Source: Streptomyces sp. NBC_01716 | GTDB lineage: Bacteria; Actinomycetota; Actinomycetes; Streptomycetales; Streptomycetaceae | Direction: 5' to 3' | NCBI RefSeq assembly: GCF_036248275.1 | Contig: NZ_CP109181.1 | Span: forward strand, 4,898,001 to 4,962,000 | Length of the DNA: 64,000 bases | Shown: piece by piece, positions 15,757 through 23,223 of the stretch | How the letters are laid out: every line of letters starts with the position of its first letter | Position numbering within the stretch: the first letter of the stretch is position 1 | The notes under the pieces: model-generated | Database searches by the model: none | What the model was told of the DNA's origin: nothing | Seen by the model: only the letters and a program-made list of their open reading frames with translations | Position numbers and translations under genes: made by a program

Positions 15757-16314
15757 CTCCGCGGGGTCCGTCGCCTCTATTCCCCTGAACGAGAGCACCA
15801 CGATCGTCACCGCCCCCGCGAAGATCCCGATGTCCGCGACGTTGCCGACGAAGAAGCCCGCGTAGTCGATGAAGTCCACCACGTGCCCGCGCCCGAAGCC
15901 CGGGTCGCGGAGGAGGCGGTCGCCGAAGTGGGACGTGGCGCCGCCCAGGAGCAGGCCGAGCGCGTATGTCCACGGGACGGAGCGCACGCGCCACGCGTAC
16001 CAGCCGATCGCCACCACGGCGACCCCCGCGAAGACCGTGAAGATCCAGGTCACGCCCGTGCCCATGGAGAACGCGGCGCCCGGGTTGTAGACGAGCAGGA
16101 AGCGGATCGCGTCACCGATGACGGGGATCGTCTCCGAGTCGCCCAGCGCGCTGACGGCCCACCACTTGGTGCCCTGGTCGACCACCAGCAGCGCGAGGGC
16201 GACGGCCAGCGCCGACCAGAACAGCCGGCGGGTGGGGGGTGCCGCGTCCGCACCCCCCGTACCCGCCGTCGCCACCGTCTCCGCCTCGGGCTCATCGTTC
16301 GAGTTCACTCGCAC
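15736..16314 (-). CDS. Signal peptidase II-like protein (LspA paralogue)
   Basis: A 192-residue membrane aspartyl protease of the lipoprotein signal peptidase family, with four hydrophobic segments after a hydrophilic N-terminal extension of about 30 residues. Motifs present are VDQGTKWW (45-52), NPGAAFS (77-83) and the two catalytic Asp regions: GDR (Asp132) and NVAD (Asp161). The usual Asn of the first motif (GNxxDR) is replaced, as the sequence reads SHFGDR. It may therefore be a specialised paralogue rather than the housekeeping LspA. It ends in an intergenic repeat and follows the HelD-like gene on the same strand by 8 bases. Confidence 0.8.
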   Translation of the reverse strand: MRVNSNDEPEAETVATAGTGGADAAPPTRRLFWSALAVALALLVVDQGTKWWAVSALGDSETIPVIGDAIRFLLVYNPGAAFSMGTGVTWIFTVFAGVAVVAIGWYAWRVRSVPWTYALGLLLGGATSHFGDRLLRDPGFGRGHVVDFIDYAGFFVGNVADIGIFAGAVTIVVLSFRGIEATDPAERTKPTE

Positions 16315-16322
16315 AGTGTCGC

Positions 16323-18467
16323 CTACGCGGCCGACCCCGCCCAGGGTGAGTCCAGCTCATCCGGCAGCGGGGAGCCGTGGAGCACGACCAGGCCCGAGAC
16401 CGCTCGGGTCAGCGCCACGTACAGGCGGCGCAGGCCCGTGCGGGCGTCCGGTTCGCCCGCGACCACCGCCGACGGCTCGTCCAGGACCACGTAGTCGTAC
16501 TCAAGGCCCTTCGCCAGCGACGCCGGGACCAGAGTGAGGCGGGAGGCCGCCGTCGTCTCCTCGCCCGGGGCGAGATATGGCAGGCCCGCGGCCGACAGCG
16601 CGGCGGCCAGCGCCGGGATACGGGCGTCCGCCGCGATCAGCCCGATCGAGCCCTCGTGGCGCAACGACTCCACGCAGGCCCCCACCACCGCCGCGTCCGA
16701 CGCGCCCGCCTCCACCGCCCGTACCTCCAGCGACCCCGGCGACTCACGCACCGACGCCACCTCCGTCAGCCCCGGCGAGATCGCGGGCAGCAGGCGTGAC
16801 GCGTAGGCGATCACCTCGCGTGGTACGCGGAAACCGGCGGTCAGTTCCTCGACGACCGCGTCCGGCTTGCCCAGATGCGTCAGCGCCTCCGCCCAACTCG
16901 CCGTCGCCCAGGGCGTGGTGCCCTGCGCGAGATCCCCGAGCACCGTCGCGGAACCGGTCGAGCAGCGCCGCCCCACCGCCCGGTACTGCATCGGTGACAG
17001 ATCCTGCGCCTCGTCAAGTACGACATGGCCCAGCGAGTGCGTACGGGACACCAGGTCGTTCGCCTCGTCGATCAACACCGCGTCCGCCGACGACCACTTC
17101 GCCGTCTTCAGGCTGCGCGGTGGCTTCTCCCACAGCAGCGCCTTCTGCTCGTCGGCCGTGAGCAGCCCCTCCGCGTGCTCGGCGAGGAACTCCGCGTCGG
17201 AGAGCAGCCGCAGCACCAGCTTCGCCGGATCGACCGCGGGCCACACCGCCTTGACGGCCGCCTTCACGGCGGGGTTACGCGCCACCGCGTCCTGCACGCG
17301 GTCGTCGGGCGCCTCGCCGGCTCTCTCCATCTGGACGAGCACTGCGTGCGCGATGCGCTGCGGCAGGGCGTCGTGCGCGGCGCCGTAGCGGATGTCGCGG
17401 TCCATCAACTCCCGTACCAGTTCTTCGAGTTCGTACGCAGGAACCCGCCAGCGCCGGGAGCCGCGCACCACCATGACCGGCTCCGTCGGCAGCGTGATGT
17501 GCGAACGGACCGCCCGGCGCAGCACCTCCGCCATGCGCGCGTCGCCCTTGACGACGGCCGTCGCCGCGCTGTCCGCGCCCTGTACCCGCACCTGGCCGGG
17601 CGCCGATGCCACCAGTTCGTCGACGGTCGCCTGCTTGACCTCCAACTCGCCCAGCGCGGGCAGCACTTGCTCGATGTAGTGGAGGAAGGAGGCGTTCGGT
17701 CCGATCACGAGCGTGCCGGTACGGGCCAGCCGGTCGCGGTGCGCGTACAGCAGATACGCCACCCGGTGCAGGCCGACCGCCGTCTTTCCGGTGCCGGGAC
17801 CGCCCTGCACACAGACGGAACCGCCGAGCCCGGACCGGACGATCTCGTCCTGCTCGGGCTGGATCGTCGCGACGATGTCGCGCATGGGGCCGACGCGCGG
17901 GCGCTCGATCTCGGCCTGGAGCAGCCTGCTGGAGCGGGCGGTCTCGGTCGGGTCGGCCGTCGGGCCGGAGAGGTGCTCGTCCTCGTACGCGGTCAGTTCA
18001 CCGGCCGTGTAACCGAAGCGGCGGCGCAGGCCGACGTCCAGCGGTTTCTTCTTGGAGGCCTGGTAGAAGGGCTGCGAGACGGGCGCGCGCCAGTCGATGA
18101 CCATCGGGTCTCCGTCGGCGTCGTGGACGTGCCGCCGGCCGATGTAGAAGCGCTCGCCCTCCGCGCCCTCGGCCTCGTCGGCGCCGACCGGGTGCAGATA
18201 GTCGAGGCGGCCGAAGAAGAGCGGGGTGTGGGAGAGGTCGGCGAGCGCCTTGATGCGGTCCTCGATCTGCGCTTCGAGGACGGCGGCGTTGACCCAGTTC
18301 GCCGTCACGTCGCGGATGTCGAGGGCCTGGACGTCCTCGCGCATGGAGCGCAGGGCGGCGCGGGAGGCGCTGAGGTGGGTGCGTTCGCGGGCGAGGAGCG
18401 GATCGACGGCGGTGGCGGTGTCTGTGCCGGTGATCGACTGGGTCGGTGCGGGGTCGTGCGCGGACAC
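16323..18467 (-). CDS. HelD-like ATP-dependent helicase / RNA polymerase recycling factor
   Basis: A 714-residue superfamily-1 protein. The N-terminal coiled-coil part (RTHLSASRAALRSM to IEDRIKALADL) is followed by the conserved YIGRRHVHD and IDWRAPVSQPFY. Walker A is GGPGTGKTAV, Walker B lies in VVLDEAQDLSPMQ, and the C-terminal VALTRAV is typical of UvrD-like motif VI. This order matches actinobacterial HelD, which removes stalled RNA polymerase from DNA and confers some rifampicin tolerance. GGAGGCACC precedes the start. An LspA-like gene follows in the same direction. Confidence 0.9.
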   Translation of the reverse strand: MSAHDPAPTQSITGTDTATAVDPLLARERTHLSASRAALRSMREDVQALDIRDVTANWVNAAVLEAQIEDRIKALADLSHTPLFFGRLDYLHPVGADEAEGAEGERFYIGRRHVHDADGDPMVIDWRAPVSQPFYQASKKKPLDVGLRRRFGYTAGELTAYEDEHLSGPTADPTETARSSRLLQAEIERPRVGPMRDIVATIQPEQDEIVRSGLGGSVCVQGGPGTGKTAVGLHRVAYLLYAHRDRLARTGTLVIGPNASFLHYIEQVLPALGELEVKQATVDELVASAPGQVRVQGADSAATAVVKGDARMAEVLRRAVRSHITLPTEPVMVVRGSRRWRVPAYELEELVRELMDRDIRYGAAHDALPQRIAHAVLVQMERAGEAPDDRVQDAVARNPAVKAAVKAVWPAVDPAKLVLRLLSDAEFLAEHAEGLLTADEQKALLWEKPPRSLKTAKWSSADAVLIDEANDLVSRTHSLGHVVLDEAQDLSPMQYRAVGRRCSTGSATVLGDLAQGTTPWATASWAEALTHLGKPDAVVEELTAGFRVPREVIAYASRLLPAISPGLTEVASVRESPGSLEVRAVEAGASDAAVVGACVESLRHEGSIGLIAADARIPALAAALSAAGLPYLAPGEETTAASRLTLVPASLAKGLEYDYVVLDEPSAVVAGEPDARTGLRRLYVALTRAVSGLVVLHGSPLPDELDSPWAGSAA

Positions 18468-18841
18468 GGTGGTGCCTCCGGAATGTACGCAGGCCGACGG
18501 GCCGCGACCCGGTGGCGCGGGGCGGCGGCGAGCGTCGGGGGTGGATCACGTCAGGGCAGCCGCCCGGTTTCCGACCGGGCAGCGGCGCTCCTCGGAGGGA
18601 GGCGGGAGAAGAGGAAGAGTGTAGTCATCGGGCGACGGCGGGGCGAATGGGTTTTTCCGCCCGGCCGTCCTGGTCGTGCTCGTTCTCCACGTGCTTCCGC
18701 GTGCTACCCCCGTAGGGGTCCGGGGGCGTGTGTGTAGTCCTCGCAGGGGATGGCCGCTTCTCTGGAGGCGTACGGAGGGGGCATTTTCGATTCCCCCCGC
18801 AGAGCGATGTGTTTCGGTCCGCGGAGAAGGACCATTGAGGT
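18468..18841. other. 374-bp intergenic region
   Basis: No gene is convincing in this divergent gap. It holds the HelD ribosome site, a small CCCC-GTA-GGGG hairpin near 18710, a GGGGG/CCCCC stem around 18777-18800, and the GAGAAGG leader of the small gene at 18842. Promoters for both sides must lie here, but I cannot assign -10 boxes with confidence. Confidence 0.5.
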
Positions 18842-19051
18842 ATGAGTACAGCGACCTTCACCCCCATCCAGTCCGCGCACGTCGGACCCCCGCGCAGCGG
18901 GGCGACGGCGCTCGGTTCCGCCCCTCACTCCGGCCCGCACGCCCCGCACCGGGTGGGCAACGCACTGCGTGCGGTCAAGGTGTTCGTGACAGCCGCGTTC
19001 AGCGTGGCCGTGCTCGGTGAGTACGGGGAGGAGGCGGGCATATTGCGCTGA
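18842..19051 (+). CDS. Small conserved-looking protein
   Basis: A 69-residue protein. The first half is Pro/His/Ser-rich and disordered (SAHVGPPRSG, PHSGPHAPH). The second half is a single hydrophobic helix (HRVGNALRAVKVFVTAAFSVAVLGEYGEEAGI) that could sit in the membrane. GAGAAGG and GAGG words precede the ATG. The tail resembles a recurring Streptomyces small protein that I cannot name. It is divergent from the HelD-like gene. Function unknown. Confidence 0.65.
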   Translation: MSTATFTPIQSAHVGPPRSGATALGSAPHSGPHAPHRVGNALRAVKVFVTAAFSVAVLGEYGEEAGILR

Positions 19052-19170
19052 GCCGCCGATCGCGATGATCGCGACGATCGCCTTCGGCGCTGAGTCGGCA
19101 CCGCCCCCGTCCCTCGACCGACACCGTCGTCAACGTCTCACCGGGGTCCTGATCCGCTAGTGTCGCGGCC

Positions 19171-20514
19171 GTGACGTACCCGACCGTGACTGTCCGGTCA
19201 CTTCTCGCAGTTGGCGCACTCGCCCTGTCGCTGACCGCGCTCGCTTCGTTCGCCGCGTCCTGCCCGGCCCTGATCGACCGGTTCGCCGAGCCCGTTCCCG
19301 TCGCCGACCGCTTCATGGTCACCGAGTGGCGCCTGCCCGCCACTTCTCCGCCCTTCGCCGCCATCCTGTTCGTCCCGGCCACCTGGCTGCCCGCCGCCAC
19401 ACTCAACGCCGTTGCCGCCGCGGCCAACATGCTGCTTCTCGCTCTCCTCGTCCGGCTGTCCTGGCGGTTCGCCGGGCGGCTCCACCACGCCTCGGCCTAC
19501 GTCACCCCTGTCCCCACGCCCGCACCGACCCTCGTTCCCACGACCGCACCCACCCCCGTCCCGGCCACCGTCCCCGCCACCGTCCTGCTCGGCCTCCCCG
19601 TGCTCGTCGCCCTCGGGCTGTGGCTCGAACCCGTCCTGCGTACCCTCCTCTTCGGCGAGATCAGCCTCGCGCTGACCTGCCTCGTCCTCTGGGACCTGAC
19701 CAGACCCGACCACGCCCTCGGCAAGGGCTTCGCCCTGGGGATCGCGGCGGGCGTCGAGCTCACTCCGGCCCTCTTCATCGCCTATCTGCTGCTCACCGGC
19801 CGGGCCGAGTCCGTACGCGCGGGGCTCACCGCCCTCGCGTCGCTCATCGGCACGATGCTGCTCGGCGCGCTCGTACTCCCCCGGTCCAGCCTCGACTTCT
19901 GGACCCTACGGGTGTTCGAGACCGGCCGCCTGGGCGAGGGATGGGCGGTGGAGAACCAGTCGCTGCAAGGGCTGTTCGCCCGCGCCCTGCACACCACCGA
20001 GCCGGGCGTCGGCTGGGCGGTCGCCTGCGTCGTCATCACGTTCGCCGGTCTGTGGCTTGCGCGCAGAGCCGTCGTACGGGCGGGGCTCGACACCTGGGGC
20101 GTTCTCGTCACCGCGCTGACCGCGCTGCTCGTCTCGCCCGTCAGCTGGTCCCACCACTGGGTGTGGTGCGTGCCGTTGCTGGCGGTCCTGCTCGCGGAGG
20201 GCCGCTGGCGTACGGCGTCGGCGGTCGCGCTGGTTTTCGCGACGCGGACCTTCCGGCTCGTACCGCACGAGGGCGGGGCGGAGCTTCAACTGCCCTGGTG
20301 GCAGCAGTTGTTGGCAGCGCCGTACGTGCTGCTGGCGCTGGCGCTCCTCGCGTACGCGGGGTGGCGCGGCCGGCGTCCGGCCGGGCAGGGCCCGCCGCCG
20401 GCCACGAGGGCACCCCGGTGCCGGCCCGCCACGTCCCTTCAGCCCCTCCAGGCCCGCCGCCCCGCCGGGACTCAGCTGCCGGCCAGCAACTCGTCGGCGT
20501 CCACGATGCGGTAG
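19171..20514 (+). CDS. GT87-like membrane glycosyltransferase (DUF2029)
   Basis: A 447-residue polytopic membrane protein with about ten hydrophobic segments, resembling actinobacterial polyprenyl-phosphate-mannose-dependent transferases. Supporting pieces are SPPFAAILFVPATWLP, LFGEISLALTCLVLWDL, ENQSLQGLFAR and SWSHHWVWCVPL. An unusual Pro/Thr/Val-rich loop (about residues 111-130, TP/VP repeats) lies between two helices. The GTG has no ribosome site, but TAGTGT sits 7 bases before it, so it is probably leaderless. The last 43 bases overlap the convergent XPB gene's 3' end. The acceptor is unknown. Confidence 0.8.
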   Translation: MTYPTVTVRSLLAVGALALSLTALASFAASCPALIDRFAEPVPVADRFMVTEWRLPATSPPFAAILFVPATWLPAATLNAVAAAANMLLLALLVRLSWRFAGRLHHASAYVTPVPTPAPTLVPTTAPTPVPATVPATVLLGLPVLVALGLWLEPVLRTLLFGEISLALTCLVLWDLTRPDHALGKGFALGIAAGVELTPALFIAYLLLTGRAESVRAGLTALASLIGTMLLGALVLPRSSLDFWTLRVFETGRLGEGWAVENQSLQGLFARALHTTEPGVGWAVACVVITFAGLWLARRAVVRAGLDTWGVLVTALTALLVSPVSWSHHWVWCVPLLAVLLAEGRWRTASAVALVFATRTFRLVPHEGGAELQLPWWQQLLAAPYVLLALALLAYAGWRGRRPAGQGPPPATRAPRCRPATSLQPLQARRPAGTQLPASNSSASTMR

Positions 20515-22115
20515 GCGTACCCCTGCTCCGCGAGGAAGCGCTGGCGGTGCGCCGCGAAGTCCTGGTCGATCGTGTCGCGGGCGACCACCGAGTAGAACCG
20601 CGCCTCGTGGCCGTCCGCCTTCGGACGGAGCACCCGGCCCAGCCGCTGCGCCTCCTCCTGCCGGGAGCCGAACGTGCCCGACACCTGGATCGCGACCGTC
20701 GCCTCCGGCAGATCGATCGAGAAGTTCGCGACCTTCGACACGACGAGCACCGAGATCTCGCCCTGCCGGAACGCCTCGAAGAGCTTCTCCCGCTGCGCGT
20801 TGCTCGTCTCGCCCTTGATCACCGGGGCGTCCAGATGCTCGCCCAGCTCGTCAAGCTGGTCGATGTACTGGCCGATGACCAGCGTCTGCTCGCCCTTGTG
20901 CCGCCGGACCAGCGCCTCGGTCACCTTGCGCTTCGTCGCCGTCGTGGCGCAGAAGCGGTACTTCTCGTCCTGCTCGGCCGTCGCGTAGGCCAGGCGCTCG
21001 CTGTCGGTGAGATTGACCCGTACCTCGACACAGTCCGCGGGCGCGATGTAGCCCTGCGCCTCGATCTCCTTCCACGGCGCGTCGAAGCGCTTGGGCCCGA
21101 TGAGCGAGAAGACGTCCGACTCGCGGCCGTCCTCCCGTACGAGCGTCGCCGTCAGCCCCAGCCGGCGCCGCGCCTGGAGGTCGGCGGTGAACTTGAAGAC
21201 CGGCGCGGGCAGCAGATGCACCTCGTCGTAGACGATCAGGCCCCAGTCGCGGGAGTCGAACAGCTCCAGGTGCGGATAGACGCCCTTACGGCGGACCGTG
21301 AGCACCTGGTACGTCGCGATCGTGACCGGGCGGATCTCCTTGCGCGTACCGCTGTACTCGCCGATCTCCTCCTCGGTCAGCGACGTCCGCCTGATCAGCT
21401 CGTGCTTCCACTGCCGGGCGGAGACGGTGTTCGTGACGAGGATCAGCGTTGTCGCCTTCGCCTGCGCCATCGCGCCCGCGCCGACGAGCGTCTTGCCCGC
21501 GCCGCACGGCAGTACGACGACCCCGGACCCGCCGTGCCAGAAGCCCTCGACGGCCTGCTTCTGGTACGGGCGCAGGGACCACTCCCGCTCGTCCAGCTCG
21601 ATGGCGTGCGCCTCGCCGTCCACGTAACCGGCCAGGTCCTCCGCGGGCCAGCCGAGCTTCAGCAGCGTCTGCTTGATCTGCCCGCGCTCGGAGGGGTGCA
21701 CGACGACGGTGTCCGGATCGATCCGTGCCCCGACCAGCGGCTGGACCTTCTTAGACCGCAGGATCTCCTCAAGCACCGGACGGTCGGTGCTGGTCAGCAC
21801 GAGACCGTGGGTGGGGTGCTTGGAGAGCGTGAGCCGCCCGTACCTGGCCATGGTCTCGGCGACGTCCACGAGCAGCGCGTGCGGCACCGGGTAGCGCGAG
21901 TACGCCACCAGCGCGTCGATGACCTGCTCGGCGTCGTGTCCGGCGGCGCGGGCGTTCCACAGGCCGAGCGGGGTCAGCCGGTACGTATGGATGTGCTCGG
22001 GCGCGCGCTCCAGCTCGGCGAAGGGCGCGATGGCACGACGGCAGGCGTCGGCCTGGTCGTGATCCACCTCCAGCAGCAACGTCTTGTCGCTCTGGACGAT
22101 GAGAGGTCCATTCAC
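20472..22115 (-). CDS. XPB-type DNA repair helicase
   Basis: A 547-residue SF2 3'-5' DNA helicase of the bacterial XPB family. The N-terminal damage-recognition-like domain is followed by RPYQKQAVEGF, Walker A LPCGAGKT (about 202-209), DEVH (297-300) and the XPB-specific RED motif (327-329, in LVREDGRESD). Motif VI is EEAQRLGRVLRP. GTG 22115 (VNGPLIVQ) fits because AAAGGG precedes it. In Streptomyces the gene is usually near the helicase-associated gene; here a VanZ gene and a 6.7-kb block lie between them. Likely role: repair or recombination-linked unwinding. Confidence 0.94.
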   Translation of the reverse strand: MNGPLIVQSDKTLLLEVDHDQADACRRAIAPFAELERAPEHIHTYRLTPLGLWNARAAGHDAEQVIDALVAYSRYPVPHALLVDVAETMARYGRLTLSKHPTHGLVLTSTDRPVLEEILRSKKVQPLVGARIDPDTVVVHPSERGQIKQTLLKLGWPAEDLAGYVDGEAHAIELDEREWSLRPYQKQAVEGFWHGGSGVVVLPCGAGKTLVGAGAMAQAKATTLILVTNTVSARQWKHELIRRTSLTEEEIGEYSGTRKEIRPVTIATYQVLTVRRKGVYPHLELFDSRDWGLIVYDEVHLLPAPVFKFTADLQARRRLGLTATLVREDGRESDVFSLIGPKRFDAPWKEIEAQGYIAPADCVEVRVNLTDSERLAYATAEQDEKYRFCATTATKRKVTEALVRRHKGEQTLVIGQYIDQLDELGEHLDAPVIKGETSNAQREKLFEAFRQGEISVLVVSKVANFSIDLPEATVAIQVSGTFGSRQEEAQRLGRVLRPKADGHEARFYSVVARDTIDQDFAAHRQRFLAEQGYAYRIVDADELLAGS

Positions 22116-22304
22116 AGCTGCGCCCTTTCGTCCTTCGTACGGCCACGACACGCGACCAAACGTCCAGTGTCGCGCATCGCCCCGGCTTTCGGTGCGGATG
22201 GGGATACGGACGCGGTCGGGCCGGGGCGGGGGCTACGCGGCTCACGCCCGCCGAGCCCCGGAGATCAGGTGCGTAGGCACGCCCGGTGGGGGCAAGTGGG
22301 GGCT

Positions 22305-22991
22305 ATGGCGGCTGAGAGCGAACGGACCGGGGAGCGGGCAGGAAGTCGGGCGGGGTGGCGGGAGTCGTGGGGTGGGGCCGTCGTGCGGGTCGTGGTGCTC
22401 GGGGTCGCGCTCGTGCTGCTTGTCGGGTTCGCCGCCGTACTCGCGGAGTTGACGCTCACCCCGTCGCCCGCCTCGTCGGAGATCGCCGGGGCCAATCTGC
22501 GGCCGGGGCGTTCGCTGCGGCAGTACGCCGAGGACTACACGTTCCTCGCCGCGTGCAAGCAGGTCGGCGGGAACGTGCTGATGGGCGCGCCGTTCGGGCT
22601 GTTGCTGCCGGTGTTGGTGCCGCGCAGGTTCCGGCTATTGCGGGTGGTGGGGCTGACCCTGGTCGTGATGACCGTGGTCGAGCTGGCGCAGGGTGCGATC
22701 GTCGAGGGGCGGGCCTTCGACGTGGACGACGTGATCATGAATACGACCGGTGCGTTCCTCGCGTATCTGCTGCTGGGGCGGCGGTTGAGCCGGCACTTTC
22801 ACACGCTGGGGTTCGTGGTGAAGCGTGAGCCGGCGGCGGCGAAGGCGGTTATGAAGAAGGCGGTCGCCGCGAAGCCACCTGCCAAGAGGGCGGTCGCGAA
22901 GAAGACCGCCGCCAAGAAAGAGGCCGGTTCGAAGAAGAAGGCCGTCGGCAAGAAGAGGACGTTCCCGGGGCGGCCGCGTCCCCGGACGTAG
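22305..22991 (+). CDS. VanZ family protein with Lys/Ala-rich tail
   Basis: A 228-residue membrane protein. After a short charged N terminus come hydrophobic segments (VVRVVVLGVALVLLVGFAAV, GAPFGLLLPVLVP, LLRVVGLTLVVMTVVELAQG) and the VanZ-type core ending FDVDDVIMNTTGAFLAYLL. From about residue 175 the protein becomes a basic tail of AKKAVAAK / AVAKKTAAKKE repeats, like histone H1 or the HupS tail, which could bind nucleic acid or wall polymers. GGGGG precedes the ATG. It is divergent from XPB and ends 3 bases before the stop of the helicase-associated gene remnant. Confidence 0.85.
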   Translation: MAAESERTGERAGSRAGWRESWGGAVVRVVVLGVALVLLVGFAAVLAELTLTPSPASSEIAGANLRPGRSLRQYAEDYTFLAACKQVGGNVLMGAPFGLLLPVLVPRRFRLLRVVGLTLVVMTVVELAQGAIVEGRAFDVDDVIMNTTGAFLAYLLLGRRLSRHFHTLGFVVKREPAAAKAVMKKAVAAKPPAKRAVAKKTAAKKEAGSKKKAVGKKRTFPGRPRPRT

Positions 22992-22994
22992 GTG

Positions 22995-23168
22995 TCAGGC
23001 CGGGTCGTCCGCCAGTTCCGCGACGCCCGTGATGCGGTGCAGTGGGTATGTGCGGACCTCGTCGGCCGTGTGGTCGTATGCCGTCACGAAGCCGCCCTCG
23101 ACCCGTACCGGTGCGATCACGCGCTGGCCCGCCGCGCCGTCCGCGTTGACGTAGCCGATCCAGAGCGC
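22995..23168 (-). pseudogene. 3' remnant of the helicase-associated gene (left direct repeat)
   Basis: This reads as the last 57 codons of the helicase-associated gene (…YVNADGAAGQRVIAPVRVEG to ELADDPA) with its own TGA stop at 22995-22997. It matches 29721-29890 with three mismatches in 170 bp (at 23079, 23129 and 23139; two change residues). Homology stops abruptly at 23168. Its stop lies 3 bases from the VanZ stop, an arrangement typical of native convergent genes. This copy is therefore probably the original 3' end, cut off by the inserted block. Confidence 0.88.
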
Positions 23169-23174
23169 ACGCCC

Positions 23175-23203
23175 GCGTCGGGCCGCGGTGTGCGGCCCGA
23201 CGC
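23175..23203. terminator. Terminator of the Ig-repeat gene
   Basis: A perfect 12-bp stem (GCGTCGGGCCGC / GCGGCCCGACGC) with a 5-base loop lies 20 bases beyond the Ig-repeat gene stop and 6 bases inside the left repeat boundary. Confidence 0.82.
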
Positions 23204-23223
23204 GGTCTGTGCGGCCGGGTGGG

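Noticed and set aside
19055..19080. Three GATCGCGA words upstream of the GT87 gene as an operator
   Set aside because: Short and imperfect, and such words are common by chance in this GC-rich genome; no supporting promoter there.
19326..22991. A plus-strand frame of about 1220 codons ending in the VanZ gene
   Set aside because: Only the last 228 codons (from ATG 22305) look like protein; the rest is out-of-frame or antisense to the GT87 and XPB genes.
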